64,000 nt of DNA from GCA-2730975 sp937893275 (GTDB lineage: Bacteria > Verrucomicrobiota > Verrucomicrobiia > Opitutales > Seribacteraceae): positions 1 to 64,000 of the forward strand of contig CAXAHJ010000002.1 in the NCBI GenBank assembly GCA_963968595.1, given 5' to 3'. The notes beneath the pieces are model-generated. The model was not told the DNA's origin. It searched no databases and worked only from the letters and a program-made list of their open reading frames with translations. The translations under genes were made by a program, and so were the position numbers. This document shows positions 8,945 to 16,996 of the stretch, in pieces; positions within the stretch are counted from its first letter, which is position 1; every line of letters begins with the position of its first letter.

Positions 8945-9510
8945 GTAGTTGTTATTGTTCGAGGTTATCAGTTGTTAGTGAAAAAAAGAAAATCGAGTGC
9001 AGCGATAGGAGATTTCATAAAAATCATTCTTGTTCCCAAAGTTGAAGAAGGAAGAATTGTTTTTCGAAACATGATATAGAAAGTAGTGTATCTCAAGACA
9101 CTTATAGTAAAACTGAAATTTCCTATTATTAGCCAAATTGCCGAAAATACTACATTTATTTGTTGCGAATACTAGGTCTACTCTCACAATGCGCTTAAGG
9201 CCAATAGCTTGCGTAATGATTAAAATGTTTTTTATTTTGACTAAAATCACTTCACAATTAATTCCAAGGCGGTTAGGTCACGAAACGGTTAACTGAAAAC
9301 CCGAATTTCAGATCATCTAGCTCACAAAGCTAAAACTCTCTTCAAGGTAGAGCATCGTTTCCTGACCTCACAGTTGGAGTATTATGACTAGAGCTAGTAG
9401 GCGACAAAGATGCCCGTTTAGTTGTATGACGCGCAAACCTGCGCTGTATAAGGACTAAGAACTTGCAAGCATTCTCGGGAATCGAAAGGAAGTAAGATTT
9501 TGCAATCGAA
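8945..9510. other. AT-rich intergenic region, no gene seen
   Basis: 566 bp between the SUMF1-fold gene and ruvA. The part at 8970-9250 is much richer in A and T than its surroundings. A 91-codon open frame on the minus strand there has low-complexity composition and no recognisable domain. The promoter of the 8944 gene should lie at its left end, but I could not pick convincing -35/-10 boxes. I see no tRNA or strong terminator. Confidence 0.5.
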
Positions 9511-10125
9511 TTATCGCCCGAGGGCCTTGCGGATCAGTTCCTCGGTGCTGACGTCGGCGCCGAGGGCTTCGGCAGCCAGTCGGACGGCTTTGTCGGCGTC
9601 GGTTGCCTTGTATCCGAGGGTCAGAAGTGCGGTCAAGGCGTCTTGATAGGCGCCAGGAGAAGAGGGTGGGGTGGTGGCGCCGGAAGATCCTCCGGCGGAA
9701 GCGGTTACAGTCGAACCTGCGGGCAACACCTTGTCCTTGAGCTCCACTACGATGCGTTCGGCGGTCTTTTTGCCGAGACCGGGAGCTTTGGAGAGGAGAC
9801 CCACGTCACCTGCGGCTATCGCGCTCTTGAGGGTAGGAAGTGAGAGAGATCCAAGCAGATTTATCGCGATGCGGGGACCGATGCCGGAAACCTTGTCCAC
9901 GATGAGGCGAAAGAAGTCGCGAGATTCGCGATCGGCGAAACCGTAAAGAGTCTGGGCGTCCTCGCGATAGGAGGCATGGGTGTGGAGCTTGATTTCCTTG
10001 CCTAGAGCGGGAAGCTTTTCCGAGGTTGTGAGCGGGACGTTTACTTCGTAGCCGATGCCTTCGACCTCGATGACTGCAAGGTTGGTTTGGCACTCCAAGA
10101 GAATTCCGCGAATGGTGGCTATCAT
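9511..10125 (-). CDS. ruvA: Holliday junction branch migration protein RuvA
   Basis: 204 residues, the usual RuvA length. It starts MIATIRG, the family's typical N-terminus. A longer in-frame start at 10275 would add 50 unrelated residues and overlap dapB. The OB-fold region (1-65) is followed by two helix-hairpin-helix motifs (VSGIGPRIAINLLG and APGLGKKTAERIVVELKDK) and, after a Ser/Gly/Pro-rich linker, the C-terminal domain that contacts RuvB (ALTALLTLGYKATDADKAV). RuvA binds four-way junctions and loads the RuvB motor. It is the last gene of dapA-dapB-ruvA, 58 bp after dapB. No ruvB or ruvC is in the window. Confidence 0.96.
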   Translation of the reverse strand: MIATIRGILLECQTNLAVIEVEGIGYEVNVPLTTSEKLPALGKEIKLHTHASYREDAQTLYGFADRESRDFFRLIVDKVSGIGPRIAINLLGSLSLPTLKSAIAAGDVGLLSKAPGLGKKTAERIVVELKDKVLPAGSTVTASAGGSSGATTPPSSPGAYQDALTALLTLGYKATDADKAVRLAAEALGADVSTEELIRKALGR

Positions 10126-10183
10126 CTGAAAAAAGGTAAGAAAAAGGAAAAGGAAAAATTCGATTGGGATGCTGGAATCGGGT

Positions 10184-10924
10184 TCATGCGGTGAGTCCCA
10201 GAACGTCTTGCATGGAGTACAGACCTGCGGGCTGGGCAACCGCCCATTTGGCTGCCTTGAGAGCACCGGCGGCAAAAATCACTCGATCGCTCGCCCGGTG
10301 GGTGAGTTCCAAGCGCTCGCCGATTCCTGCGAACATGACGAGGTGATCACCCACTACGTCCCCTCCGCGCAAGGCATGAGACCCGATTTGAGTCGCCGGA
10401 CGCTCGCCTGTTATCCCTTGGCGACCGTGGGCGACGTCGGTATCTACCAAATTTCGTGATTCCTTTAGAATTTCCAAAAGGCGTTCGGCGGTACCGCTGG
10501 GAGCATCCTTTTTGTGACGGTGGTGCATTTCTATTACTTCGGGATCGAAATCGGATTCGGCGTCAAGGACTTCGGCCGCCTTTTGAGTGAGGTAGAAGAG
10601 GAGGTTGACGCCGGTTGAGAAGTTTCCCGCCCATACCATGGGGATACGGGAGGAGAGGGCGGTGATTGCCTCGCGATCCTCGGCGGATTGACCGGTAGTA
10701 CCGATTACGATGGGCTTGCCGCGCTCTGCGGTCAACTGGGCTATGGGCAAGGTGGCCTCTTGCAAGCTGAAGTCGATCACGACGTCGCAATCATCGATTA
10801 CTGCGGCAGGGTCGTCGCCCAAGTCGACGCCAGCTGCGATTTGACAATCCTTTTCGTCGGCGATGGAGGCGATGGCCCGACCCATACGACCGCGAGCGCC
10901 GTTAAGCATGATTTTTAAAGACAT
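10184..10924 (-). CDS. dapB: 4-hydroxy-tetrahydrodipicolinate reductase DapB
   Basis: 246 residues, normal for the family. It reduces 4-hydroxy-tetrahydrodipicolinate in the lysine/diaminopimelate pathway, which supplies peptidoglycan. The Rossmann dinucleotide motif is at the start (MLNGARGRMGRAI), GTTGQS follows in the middle, and the catalytic/substrate loop is HHRHKKDAPSGTA. It lies 41 bp after dapA, the gene for the preceding enzyme, and 58 bp before ruvA. All three probably share a transcript. Confidence 0.97.
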   Translation of the reverse strand: MSLKIMLNGARGRMGRAIASIADEKDCQIAAGVDLGDDPAAVIDDCDVVIDFSLQEATLPIAQLTAERGKPIVIGTTGQSAEDREAITALSSRIPMVWAGNFSTGVNLLFYLTQKAAEVLDAESDFDPEVIEMHHRHKKDAPSGTAERLLEILKESRNLVDTDVAHGRQGITGERPATQIGSHALRGGDVVGDHLVMFAGIGERLELTHRASDRVIFAAGALKAAKWAVAQPAGLYSMQDVLGLTA

Positions 10925-10965
10925 TGTACAGGAAGGTGAAAAACAGGCGGGGATTCGATGCGTTG

Positions 10966-11856
10966 CTAGTCCAAAGGGAAATCTTTGGCGAGTTGAGAAA
11001 GGCGTTCGCTATTTTCCGGCTGGAGATGGCACAAGGGTAAGCGAACTTCGTCGGATTCGATCATTCCAAGGGTCTTCATGACGAACTTGGCGGGTACGGG
11101 ATTCGGTTCGATGAAGAGCTCGCCGAAAACGTGAAGGTATTCGAGATGCAATTTCCGAGCCGACTCGAAGTCATTGGTTCTGGCGAGATCGACCATTTTA
11201 ACGACCGGGGCCGGATAAACATTGGAGGCGACGCTAATTACGCCCGAGGCGCCGCAAGCCATGAAAGGCAGGGTGAGGCCGTCGTCGCCGGATAGAATGA
11301 TATAGTCCGAACCGAGAGCAACGGCGGTGTCCGAAACTTTGGCGGATCGTCCGCCCGCTTCCTTGATTGCACAGATGTTTGGATGCTTTTCATAGAGACG
11401 AGCAACGGTGGATGTGGATATTTCGATGCCGCACCTTGAAGGAATGGAGTATAGCACGATTGGCTTTTCGGTGATTTCGGCGATGGCGCCGAAATGAGCG
11501 AGGAGGCCTTCTTGGCTCGGCTTGTTGTAATAGGGAGCCACTATGAGGAAGGCGTCCGCCCCGGCTTCGTCTGCAGCTGTAGTGAGGTGTAGCGCCTCGG
11601 CGGTTGAGTTGGCTCCCGTACCCGCAATGACGGGCGTTCGGCCAGCCGAGGCTTTGACGGTTGCCTCCACGACCCGTAGGTGTTCCTCAGGAGTCAGGGT
11701 AGGAGATTCCCCCGTGGTGCCGCAGGGCACCAGTCCGTTTATGCCGGAAGTGATTTGCCGTTCGACATGACGCTCGAGATCGGCAAAGTTCACTTTCCCA
11801 TCCAACATCGGCGTGATGAGAGCAGTGTGTGTTCCCTTAAGTCGATTCTTGTCCAT
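10966..11856 (-). CDS. dapA: 4-hydroxy-tetrahydrodipicolinate synthase DapA
   Basis: 296 residues from ATG 11856. The longer open frame from 11982 would add 42 atypical residues. This TIM-barrel aldolase condenses pyruvate with aspartate semialdehyde. Visible motifs are GLVPCGTTGE (41-50), Tyr136 in IVLYSIP, and the Schiff-base lysine Lys165 in CAIKEAGG. It is the first gene of the dapA-dapB-ruvA operon and diverges from lepA across 88 bp, which must hold both promoters. Confidence 0.97.
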   Translation of the reverse strand: MDKNRLKGTHTALITPMLDGKVNFADLERHVERQITSGINGLVPCGTTGESPTLTPEEHLRVVEATVKASAGRTPVIAGTGANSTAEALHLTTAADEAGADAFLIVAPYYNKPSQEGLLAHFGAIAEITEKPIVLYSIPSRCGIEISTSTVARLYEKHPNICAIKEAGGRSAKVSDTAVALGSDYIILSGDDGLTLPFMACGASGVISVASNVYPAPVVKMVDLARTNDFESARKLHLEYLHVFGELFIEPNPVPAKFVMKTLGMIESDEVRLPLCHLQPENSERLSQLAKDFPLD

Positions 11857-11944
11857 TCTTAATAAATCTGAAAAATAGTTTTTTTTAATACCCGCAATTG
11901 ACTTGCTCTTTTCGGCAGGAATTTTTGCGTGGTCAACTCTTTTT

Positions 11945-13747
11945 ATGGTGGACGTCAAAAGGATTCGAAATTTCTGCATCATCGCTCATGTCGATCACGG
12001 CAAGACAACTTTGTCCGATCGGCTGCTCGAAAGCACCCAGACGGTGGTGAAAAGAGAGATGAAGGAACAGCTGCTCGATTCCATGGATTTGGAGCGTGAA
12101 AGGGGGATTACGATAAAGAGTCATCCCGTGTCCATGACCTACCTGGATGCCAAGGGAGATGAATATCTCTTTAATCTCATCGACACACCTGGTCACGTTG
12201 ATTTCTCCTACGAGGTTTCACGCAGCCTTGCGGCCTGTGAAGGGGCCTTGCTTTTAGTCGATGCCTCACAGGGAGTGGAAGCTCAGACCTTGGCCAACGC
12301 CCAATTGGCCGATACCCAAGGTCTGAAAGTCATCCCCGTCATCAACAAGGTGGATTTGCCGAGCGCCGACGTGAATCGCGTTTCTCGGCAAATTGAAGAA
12401 GTCTTAGCTATTCCTGCGGAGGATGCCTTGCTCGCAAGTGGGAAAAGCGGATTGGGAGTCGAGGAAATATTGGAAGCCGTGGTCCAGCGCTTACCTCCAC
12501 CTCGCTGGACGGAAAGCAAGAGGAGTAGGGCGCTTGTGTTCGATAGTCAGTACGATTCCTACAAGGGAGTGATATGCTACGTTCGCGTATTTTCGGGCAT
12601 CATCTCTCGAAGTTCCTCCATTGTTCTCATGAGCGACGGAAGGAAAACGGAGGTAAAGGAAATCGGACGTTTTTGTCCACAGCCCGTCCCGACTGAACAG
12701 TTGGCGGAAGGGGAGGTGGGTTACATCGTAACCGGCATCCGCGACGTTGCCGACATCAAGATCGGCGACACCATCACTTCCGCTCAAGACCCTGCCTCCG
12801 AAATGCTGCCGGGTTACAAGGAGGTTCGGCCCATGGTGTTCAGTGGTCTTTATCCACTCGATACCAACGACTACGAAAAACTGAAAAAAAGTGTTGGTAA
12901 GTTACGCCTGAACGATGCCGCCTTTACTTACCAATCGGAAACTTCTGCAGCTCTGGGTTTTGGTTTTCGGTGTGGGTTTCTTGGTCTCCTTCACATGGAA
13001 ATCATCCAAGAACGTTTGCGGCGAGAATACGATCTAGACTTGATCTCGACCTATCCCAGCGTCGTGTACAAAGTTTGCCTCACTGACGGGACATTCAAAG
13101 AAATAGATAATCCTCTCGAGCTTCCTGGGATTACCGAGATCGATCATATTGAGGAACCTACGATTCTGGCTCGGATTATGGCTCCAAACGACAGTATCGG
13201 GGACATGCTTGCTCTCGTGAGCGAAAAACGTGGTATCTGCAACAATACGGAAACTATTGACGAAACCCGCGTCATGCTAACTTGTTCCTTGCCCTTGAAC
13301 GAAATTCTGGTCGACTTTAACGACCGCCTGAAGAGCATCACCCACGGTTACGGTTCCATGGACTACGACATGGCGGAATACCAGACTGCGAGCCTGCAGC
13401 GCATGGAGATCATGGTGAACGCCGAAACCGTGGACGCTTTTTCAACAATCGTTCACGTAGAAAAAGCCGAAGCTCGTGGGCGCGTACTTTGCGAGAAACT
13501 AAAGGAAATACTACCCAGGCAGATGTTCAAGGTGGCCCTACAGGCCGCGGTGGGTGGAAAAATCATTGCCAGAGAAACCATCTCGGCTATGCGCAAGGAT
13601 GTTACCGCAAAATGCTATGGCGGAGATATATCGCGTAAGAAAAAACTACTTGATAAGCAAAAAAAGGGGAAAAAGCGCATGAAGCAAATCGGCAGCGTCA
13701 GTATCCCTCAGGAAGCCTTCGTGCAAATTCTAAAAAGCGGAAGCTGA
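11945..13747 (+). CDS. lepA: Elongation factor 4 (LepA), ribosome back-translocase GTPase
   Basis: 600 residues, the usual length, taking ATG 11945 (MVDVKRIRNF). An upstream start at 11903 would add 14 residues that do not fit the family. GTPase motifs are AHVDHGKTT (G1), DTPGHVDF (G3) and NKVD (G4). The EF-G-like domains and the LepA-specific C-terminal domain follow, ending in the basic KKKLLDKQKKGKKRMK segment. EF-4 acts on stalled or mistranslocated ribosomes. lepB starts 26 bp downstream, the common lepA-lepB pairing. Confidence 0.97.
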   Translation: MVDVKRIRNFCIIAHVDHGKTTLSDRLLESTQTVVKREMKEQLLDSMDLERERGITIKSHPVSMTYLDAKGDEYLFNLIDTPGHVDFSYEVSRSLAACEGALLLVDASQGVEAQTLANAQLADTQGLKVIPVINKVDLPSADVNRVSRQIEEVLAIPAEDALLASGKSGLGVEEILEAVVQRLPPPRWTESKRSRALVFDSQYDSYKGVICYVRVFSGIISRSSSIVLMSDGRKTEVKEIGRFCPQPVPTEQLAEGEVGYIVTGIRDVADIKIGDTITSAQDPASEMLPGYKEVRPMVFSGLYPLDTNDYEKLKKSVGKLRLNDAAFTYQSETSAALGFGFRCGFLGLLHMEIIQERLRREYDLDLISTYPSVVYKVCLTDGTFKEIDNPLELPGITEIDHIEEPTILARIMAPNDSIGDMLALVSEKRGICNNTETIDETRVMLTCSLPLNEILVDFNDRLKSITHGYGSMDYDMAEYQTASLQRMEIMVNAETVDAFSTIVHVEKAEARGRVLCEKLKEILPRQMFKVALQAAVGGKIIARETISAMRKDVTAKCYGGDISRKKKLLDKQKKGKKRMKQIGSVSIPQEAFVQILKSGS

Positions 13748-13773
13748 AGTACTTCCGAAAATACCACTTTGAT

Positions 13774-15180
13774 ATGACAACACCTTCTAACCAAGAAAAC
13801 AAACCCGTGACCCGATCGATGCGGAAGGGGGCCAAGGAAATCCTGAGATTGGCCCAGAAAGCCCTTTTTTACAGACGGGATCTCTTGCCCGACGAAGATG
13901 TTGAGAAGTTCGACATGCGACTGGTCGGTCTCGACAAAGCGATTCGTGAAAAGACCGTCACGACTGCGGAATTGGAAGAAAAAGCAAAAGACGTCGACGA
14001 GATATTGGACAAATGTGGAGGAGACTATTACCACAAGAAAAGTTGGGTGGAAAACGTAGAGATGCTGCTCGTTGCTGCCATCGTGGTCATCGGAATCCGT
14101 AGTTTTTTCATTCAGCCGTTCATTATTCCCACAAACTCCATGTATCCCACCTACAATGGGATGCAACCGCACCTGTACGAAGATGCAGACGAACTACCCA
14201 GCATCGGTGGGCGAGTCCTCGACAAATTGACTCTTGGAGCATCCCATCATCGTCTGGAGGCTGAGTCGAATGGAGAGTTGGATCTGGTTCTTCAAGATAA
14301 CGGCAGTTTTCGCTTTTCCACGGAAAATTTTCCAAATGGAAAATTTTTCATATTTCCCAGTCCTGTCAGGGAATATGTTTTTGAAATCGGCGGAAAAAAG
14401 CATGTGCTGAACGTTCCCTCGGAATTCGATCTTGATACCATTCTGGCCCAGAAATTTGCGGAAATCGACGACTTGAGGGGAATTCCGCAAATTATTCCGC
14501 AGCCACCGGGTTTGTACAACTCCGGCAGGTTGAGGTTGAGCGATAATTCTTTCAAGTCCGGCGACGTCGTGCTTGCTTTTGACATTCTTCTAGGCGATGC
14601 GCTTTTCGTGGACCGGATGAGTTACAACTTCATTCGCCCCAGTTCCGGGGACCCCGCCGTATTTAAAACCAAGGGAATAGACGAGGTTAATAGACAATTA
14701 GATATTCCGACTCGATCTTCAATTGGTGAGGACAAATACTACATCAAAAGACTTGTCGGCGACCCCGGCGATGAAATGGAAATTCGCGTACCCGATAGCA
14801 TATTTACGAATGGAACCGATCTTCGCGGCGGCACGCCCGGAATTCTGTACAGGAACGGAAAACCAATCGAAGGCGTTGACGCGTTCAGGATGAATCGGGA
14901 ACGCGTCGAAAACCTCGCCCAAAACCCACAGGCGGAAAATACCACCAAATATCCGGGATATCGAGCAGATGGCTTGCTTTCCAATAAATCGCCACTCCGC
15001 GTTCCTAGGAAAACAGATCCGACAAACCCAACCGGTCAAAACTTCTACTTGGCCATGGGTGACAATTCTCCAAACAGTCTGGATGGTCGGATGTGGGGTT
15101 TCGTGCCTGAACAACAGATCGTAGGGCGAGCGTTATTCGTCTATTATCCCTTCACCAAGCATTGGGGACTTTCGAAATAA
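13774..15180 (+). CDS. lepB: Signal peptidase I, long form
   Basis: 468 residues, against about 320 in E. coli. An extra cytoplasmic N-terminal region (1-95, charged and helical) precedes one transmembrane helix (about 97-115). The catalytic Ser122 lies in PTNSMYP and the general-base Lys325 in YYIKRLVGDPGD. The GDNSPNSLDGR box and GRALFVYYPF follow near the C-terminus. About 190 residues separate Ser and Lys, so the periplasmic fold carries a large insertion. It cleaves signal peptides of exported proteins, of which this window has many. Probably co-transcribed with lepA. Confidence 0.95.
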   Translation: MTTPSNQENKPVTRSMRKGAKEILRLAQKALFYRRDLLPDEDVEKFDMRLVGLDKAIREKTVTTAELEEKAKDVDEILDKCGGDYYHKKSWVENVEMLLVAAIVVIGIRSFFIQPFIIPTNSMYPTYNGMQPHLYEDADELPSIGGRVLDKLTLGASHHRLEAESNGELDLVLQDNGSFRFSTENFPNGKFFIFPSPVREYVFEIGGKKHVLNVPSEFDLDTILAQKFAEIDDLRGIPQIIPQPPGLYNSGRLRLSDNSFKSGDVVLAFDILLGDALFVDRMSYNFIRPSSGDPAVFKTKGIDEVNRQLDIPTRSSIGEDKYYIKRLVGDPGDEMEIRVPDSIFTNGTDLRGGTPGILYRNGKPIEGVDAFRMNRERVENLAQNPQAENTTKYPGYRADGLLSNKSPLRVPRKTDPTNPTGQNFYLAMGDNSPNSLDGRMWGFVPEQQIVGRALFVYYPFTKHWGLSK

Positions 15181-15362
15181 ACGAATCGAGGGGTTTCTCG
15201 AAACTGAGGACTACATATTGATCGTTTTGGGAAATAATACCGAATTCAATAACAGTGCAAGTGATTGTGCTATAGTTGGTTGCAAGCTTTCGGTTCGCAC
15301 AATATGCATTATGTCTAATTAATGCGAATCGAATCGCTTTTGACTTTGAGATTGAAGTTTTA

Positions 15363-16919
15363 ATGGATGCATGCCTCCCCCAGATACCAGATTGGCTAAG
15401 ACAGCGCTCGACTGGTCTTCTTCTGCACTTGTCGTCGCTCCCCGGAGAGTTCGGGATTGGAAATATGGGAAAACCTTCCCGCGAACTGATCGACTTTCTT
15501 TCCGAGGCTGGGTTCAGTCATTGGCAGATATGCCCCGTCGGACCAACCAGTTTCGGAGACTCACCTTACCAGTCCTTTTCGTCCTTTGCGGGAAATCCCT
15601 ACTTTCTCGACTGGAATCCGCTTCTAGAGTTCGGTCTTTTGGAGGAAGACGATCTGTCCACCCTGCAAGATCTACCTTGTGATTCAGTTGCTTACGGTGA
15701 TTTATACGAAAGATTTTGGATCGTTGCCAGAAAGGCCGCTCTTCAATTCGAAAGCAAACGAGCGAAACTTGAGTCAATATACGGCTCATACGAGGAATTT
15801 ATTTCCGAAAAGAGCTCCTGGATCGAATCTTATGCCCTTTTTTGCGCTCTTAAGGCCGAAAATGAGAAAAAGCCATGGTGGCTATGGCCCGAAGAGCTCC
15901 GCACCTTTGAAAAAGCTCGTCACCGCTTGAACGACCCCGAACTGGCAGAGGAGTTGAACCTGCATTATTTCTTGCAATACCTCTTCTTCAGCCAGTGGAA
16001 AGCCCTTCGTTCCTACGCCTCTTCTCGAAAAATATCCATTCTTGGAGATCTTCCCATCTATGTGGCACCCGATTGCGCAGACGTGTGGCAACGTCCGGAC
16101 CTGTTTCTATTAGACATAACCACGGGATTGCCCACTGCCGTGGCCGGAGTCCCGCCGGATTACTTCAATCCCTTGGGACAACTATGGGGAAATCCCCTCT
16201 ATGACTGGCCTGCCCACCAAGCCGAAGGCTATGCATGGTGGCTGGAACGGTTGGCAGCCCAAAACGACCTGTTCGACGTCACTAGAATCGACCATTTTCG
16301 TGGATTTCACGATTACTGGAGCATTCCTGCCGACCACGATGACGCTCGAGAAGGCGTTTGGGAGTCGGGTCCGGGCAGCGAGTTCTTCGAAGCCGTGCTC
16401 GAGCGTTTTCCCGCCCTCCCCTTTCTCGCCGAGGATCTCGGATTGTTGAATGACGGGGTACATGCTCTCCGCAAGTCAACGAACTTGCCCGGGATGGCCG
16501 TGCTTCAATTTGCTTTCGATGGCGACCCCGCCAATCTTTATTTGCCACACAACCTGTCCCAAGACTTGGTTCTCTATACGGGAACGCATGACAACGACAC
16601 TTCTCTGGGTTGGTACGAATCTGCTGATGAGGAGGTGCGCGGCAACTTCCGGAGCTATCTTAGCGTCTCCGGTGAAGACGCGACCTGGGATCTTTTGCGA
16701 GCGGCCTATCGCACGGTATCCAACCTGGTTGTCGTTCCCATGCAGGATTTACTCTCGCTAGGCTCGGAAGCTCGGTTGAATCGCCCGGGGCATGCATTCG
16801 GAAACTGGGCTTGGAGAATGACCTCCGAGCAATTCGCTTCACTATCGTTCGAAACTGGGACCTACCTTAGGGAGCAAGCCAAGGCCAGCGGTCGTCTCCC
16901 ACTTGGCGCCAAAGCGTAA
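15363..16919 (+). CDS. malQ: 4-alpha-glucanotransferase (amylomaltase), GH77
   Basis: 518 residues from ATG 15363 (MDACLPQIPDWL). The frame extends upstream to 15276, but that part does not resemble the family. It transfers alpha-1,4-glucan segments in maltodextrin and glycogen metabolism. GH77 motifs are RSTGLLLHLSSLPG, GDSPYQSFSSFAGNP, the nucleophile Asp310 in RIDHFRGF, the acid/base Glu357 in LAEDLG, and THDNDT. It sits alone between lepB and the symporter. The 182-bp gap before it could hold its own promoter. Confidence 0.95.
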   Translation: MDACLPQIPDWLRQRSTGLLLHLSSLPGEFGIGNMGKPSRELIDFLSEAGFSHWQICPVGPTSFGDSPYQSFSSFAGNPYFLDWNPLLEFGLLEEDDLSTLQDLPCDSVAYGDLYERFWIVARKAALQFESKRAKLESIYGSYEEFISEKSSWIESYALFCALKAENEKKPWWLWPEELRTFEKARHRLNDPELAEELNLHYFLQYLFFSQWKALRSYASSRKISILGDLPIYVAPDCADVWQRPDLFLLDITTGLPTAVAGVPPDYFNPLGQLWGNPLYDWPAHQAEGYAWWLERLAAQNDLFDVTRIDHFRGFHDYWSIPADHDDAREGVWESGPGSEFFEAVLERFPALPFLAEDLGLLNDGVHALRKSTNLPGMAVLQFAFDGDPANLYLPHNLSQDLVLYTGTHDNDTSLGWYESADEEVRGNFRSYLSVSGEDATWDLLRAAYRTVSNLVVVPMQDLLSLGSEARLNRPGHAFGNWAWRMTSEQFASLSFETGTYLREQAKASGRLPLGAKA

Positions 16920-16996
16920 AGCCTTCTGAATCCCTTCTTCTCAAATATGAATTTTGCGTTTCCCTTGTAGGGATTACAGCGTTTACACTGCAAATT

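Noticed and set aside
8975..9250. 91-codon minus-strand open frame
   Set aside because: Low-complexity, AT-driven composition and no domain or ribosome binding site.
15186..15201. 5-bp inverted repeat after lepB as a terminator
   Set aside because: Short stem and no following T-run.
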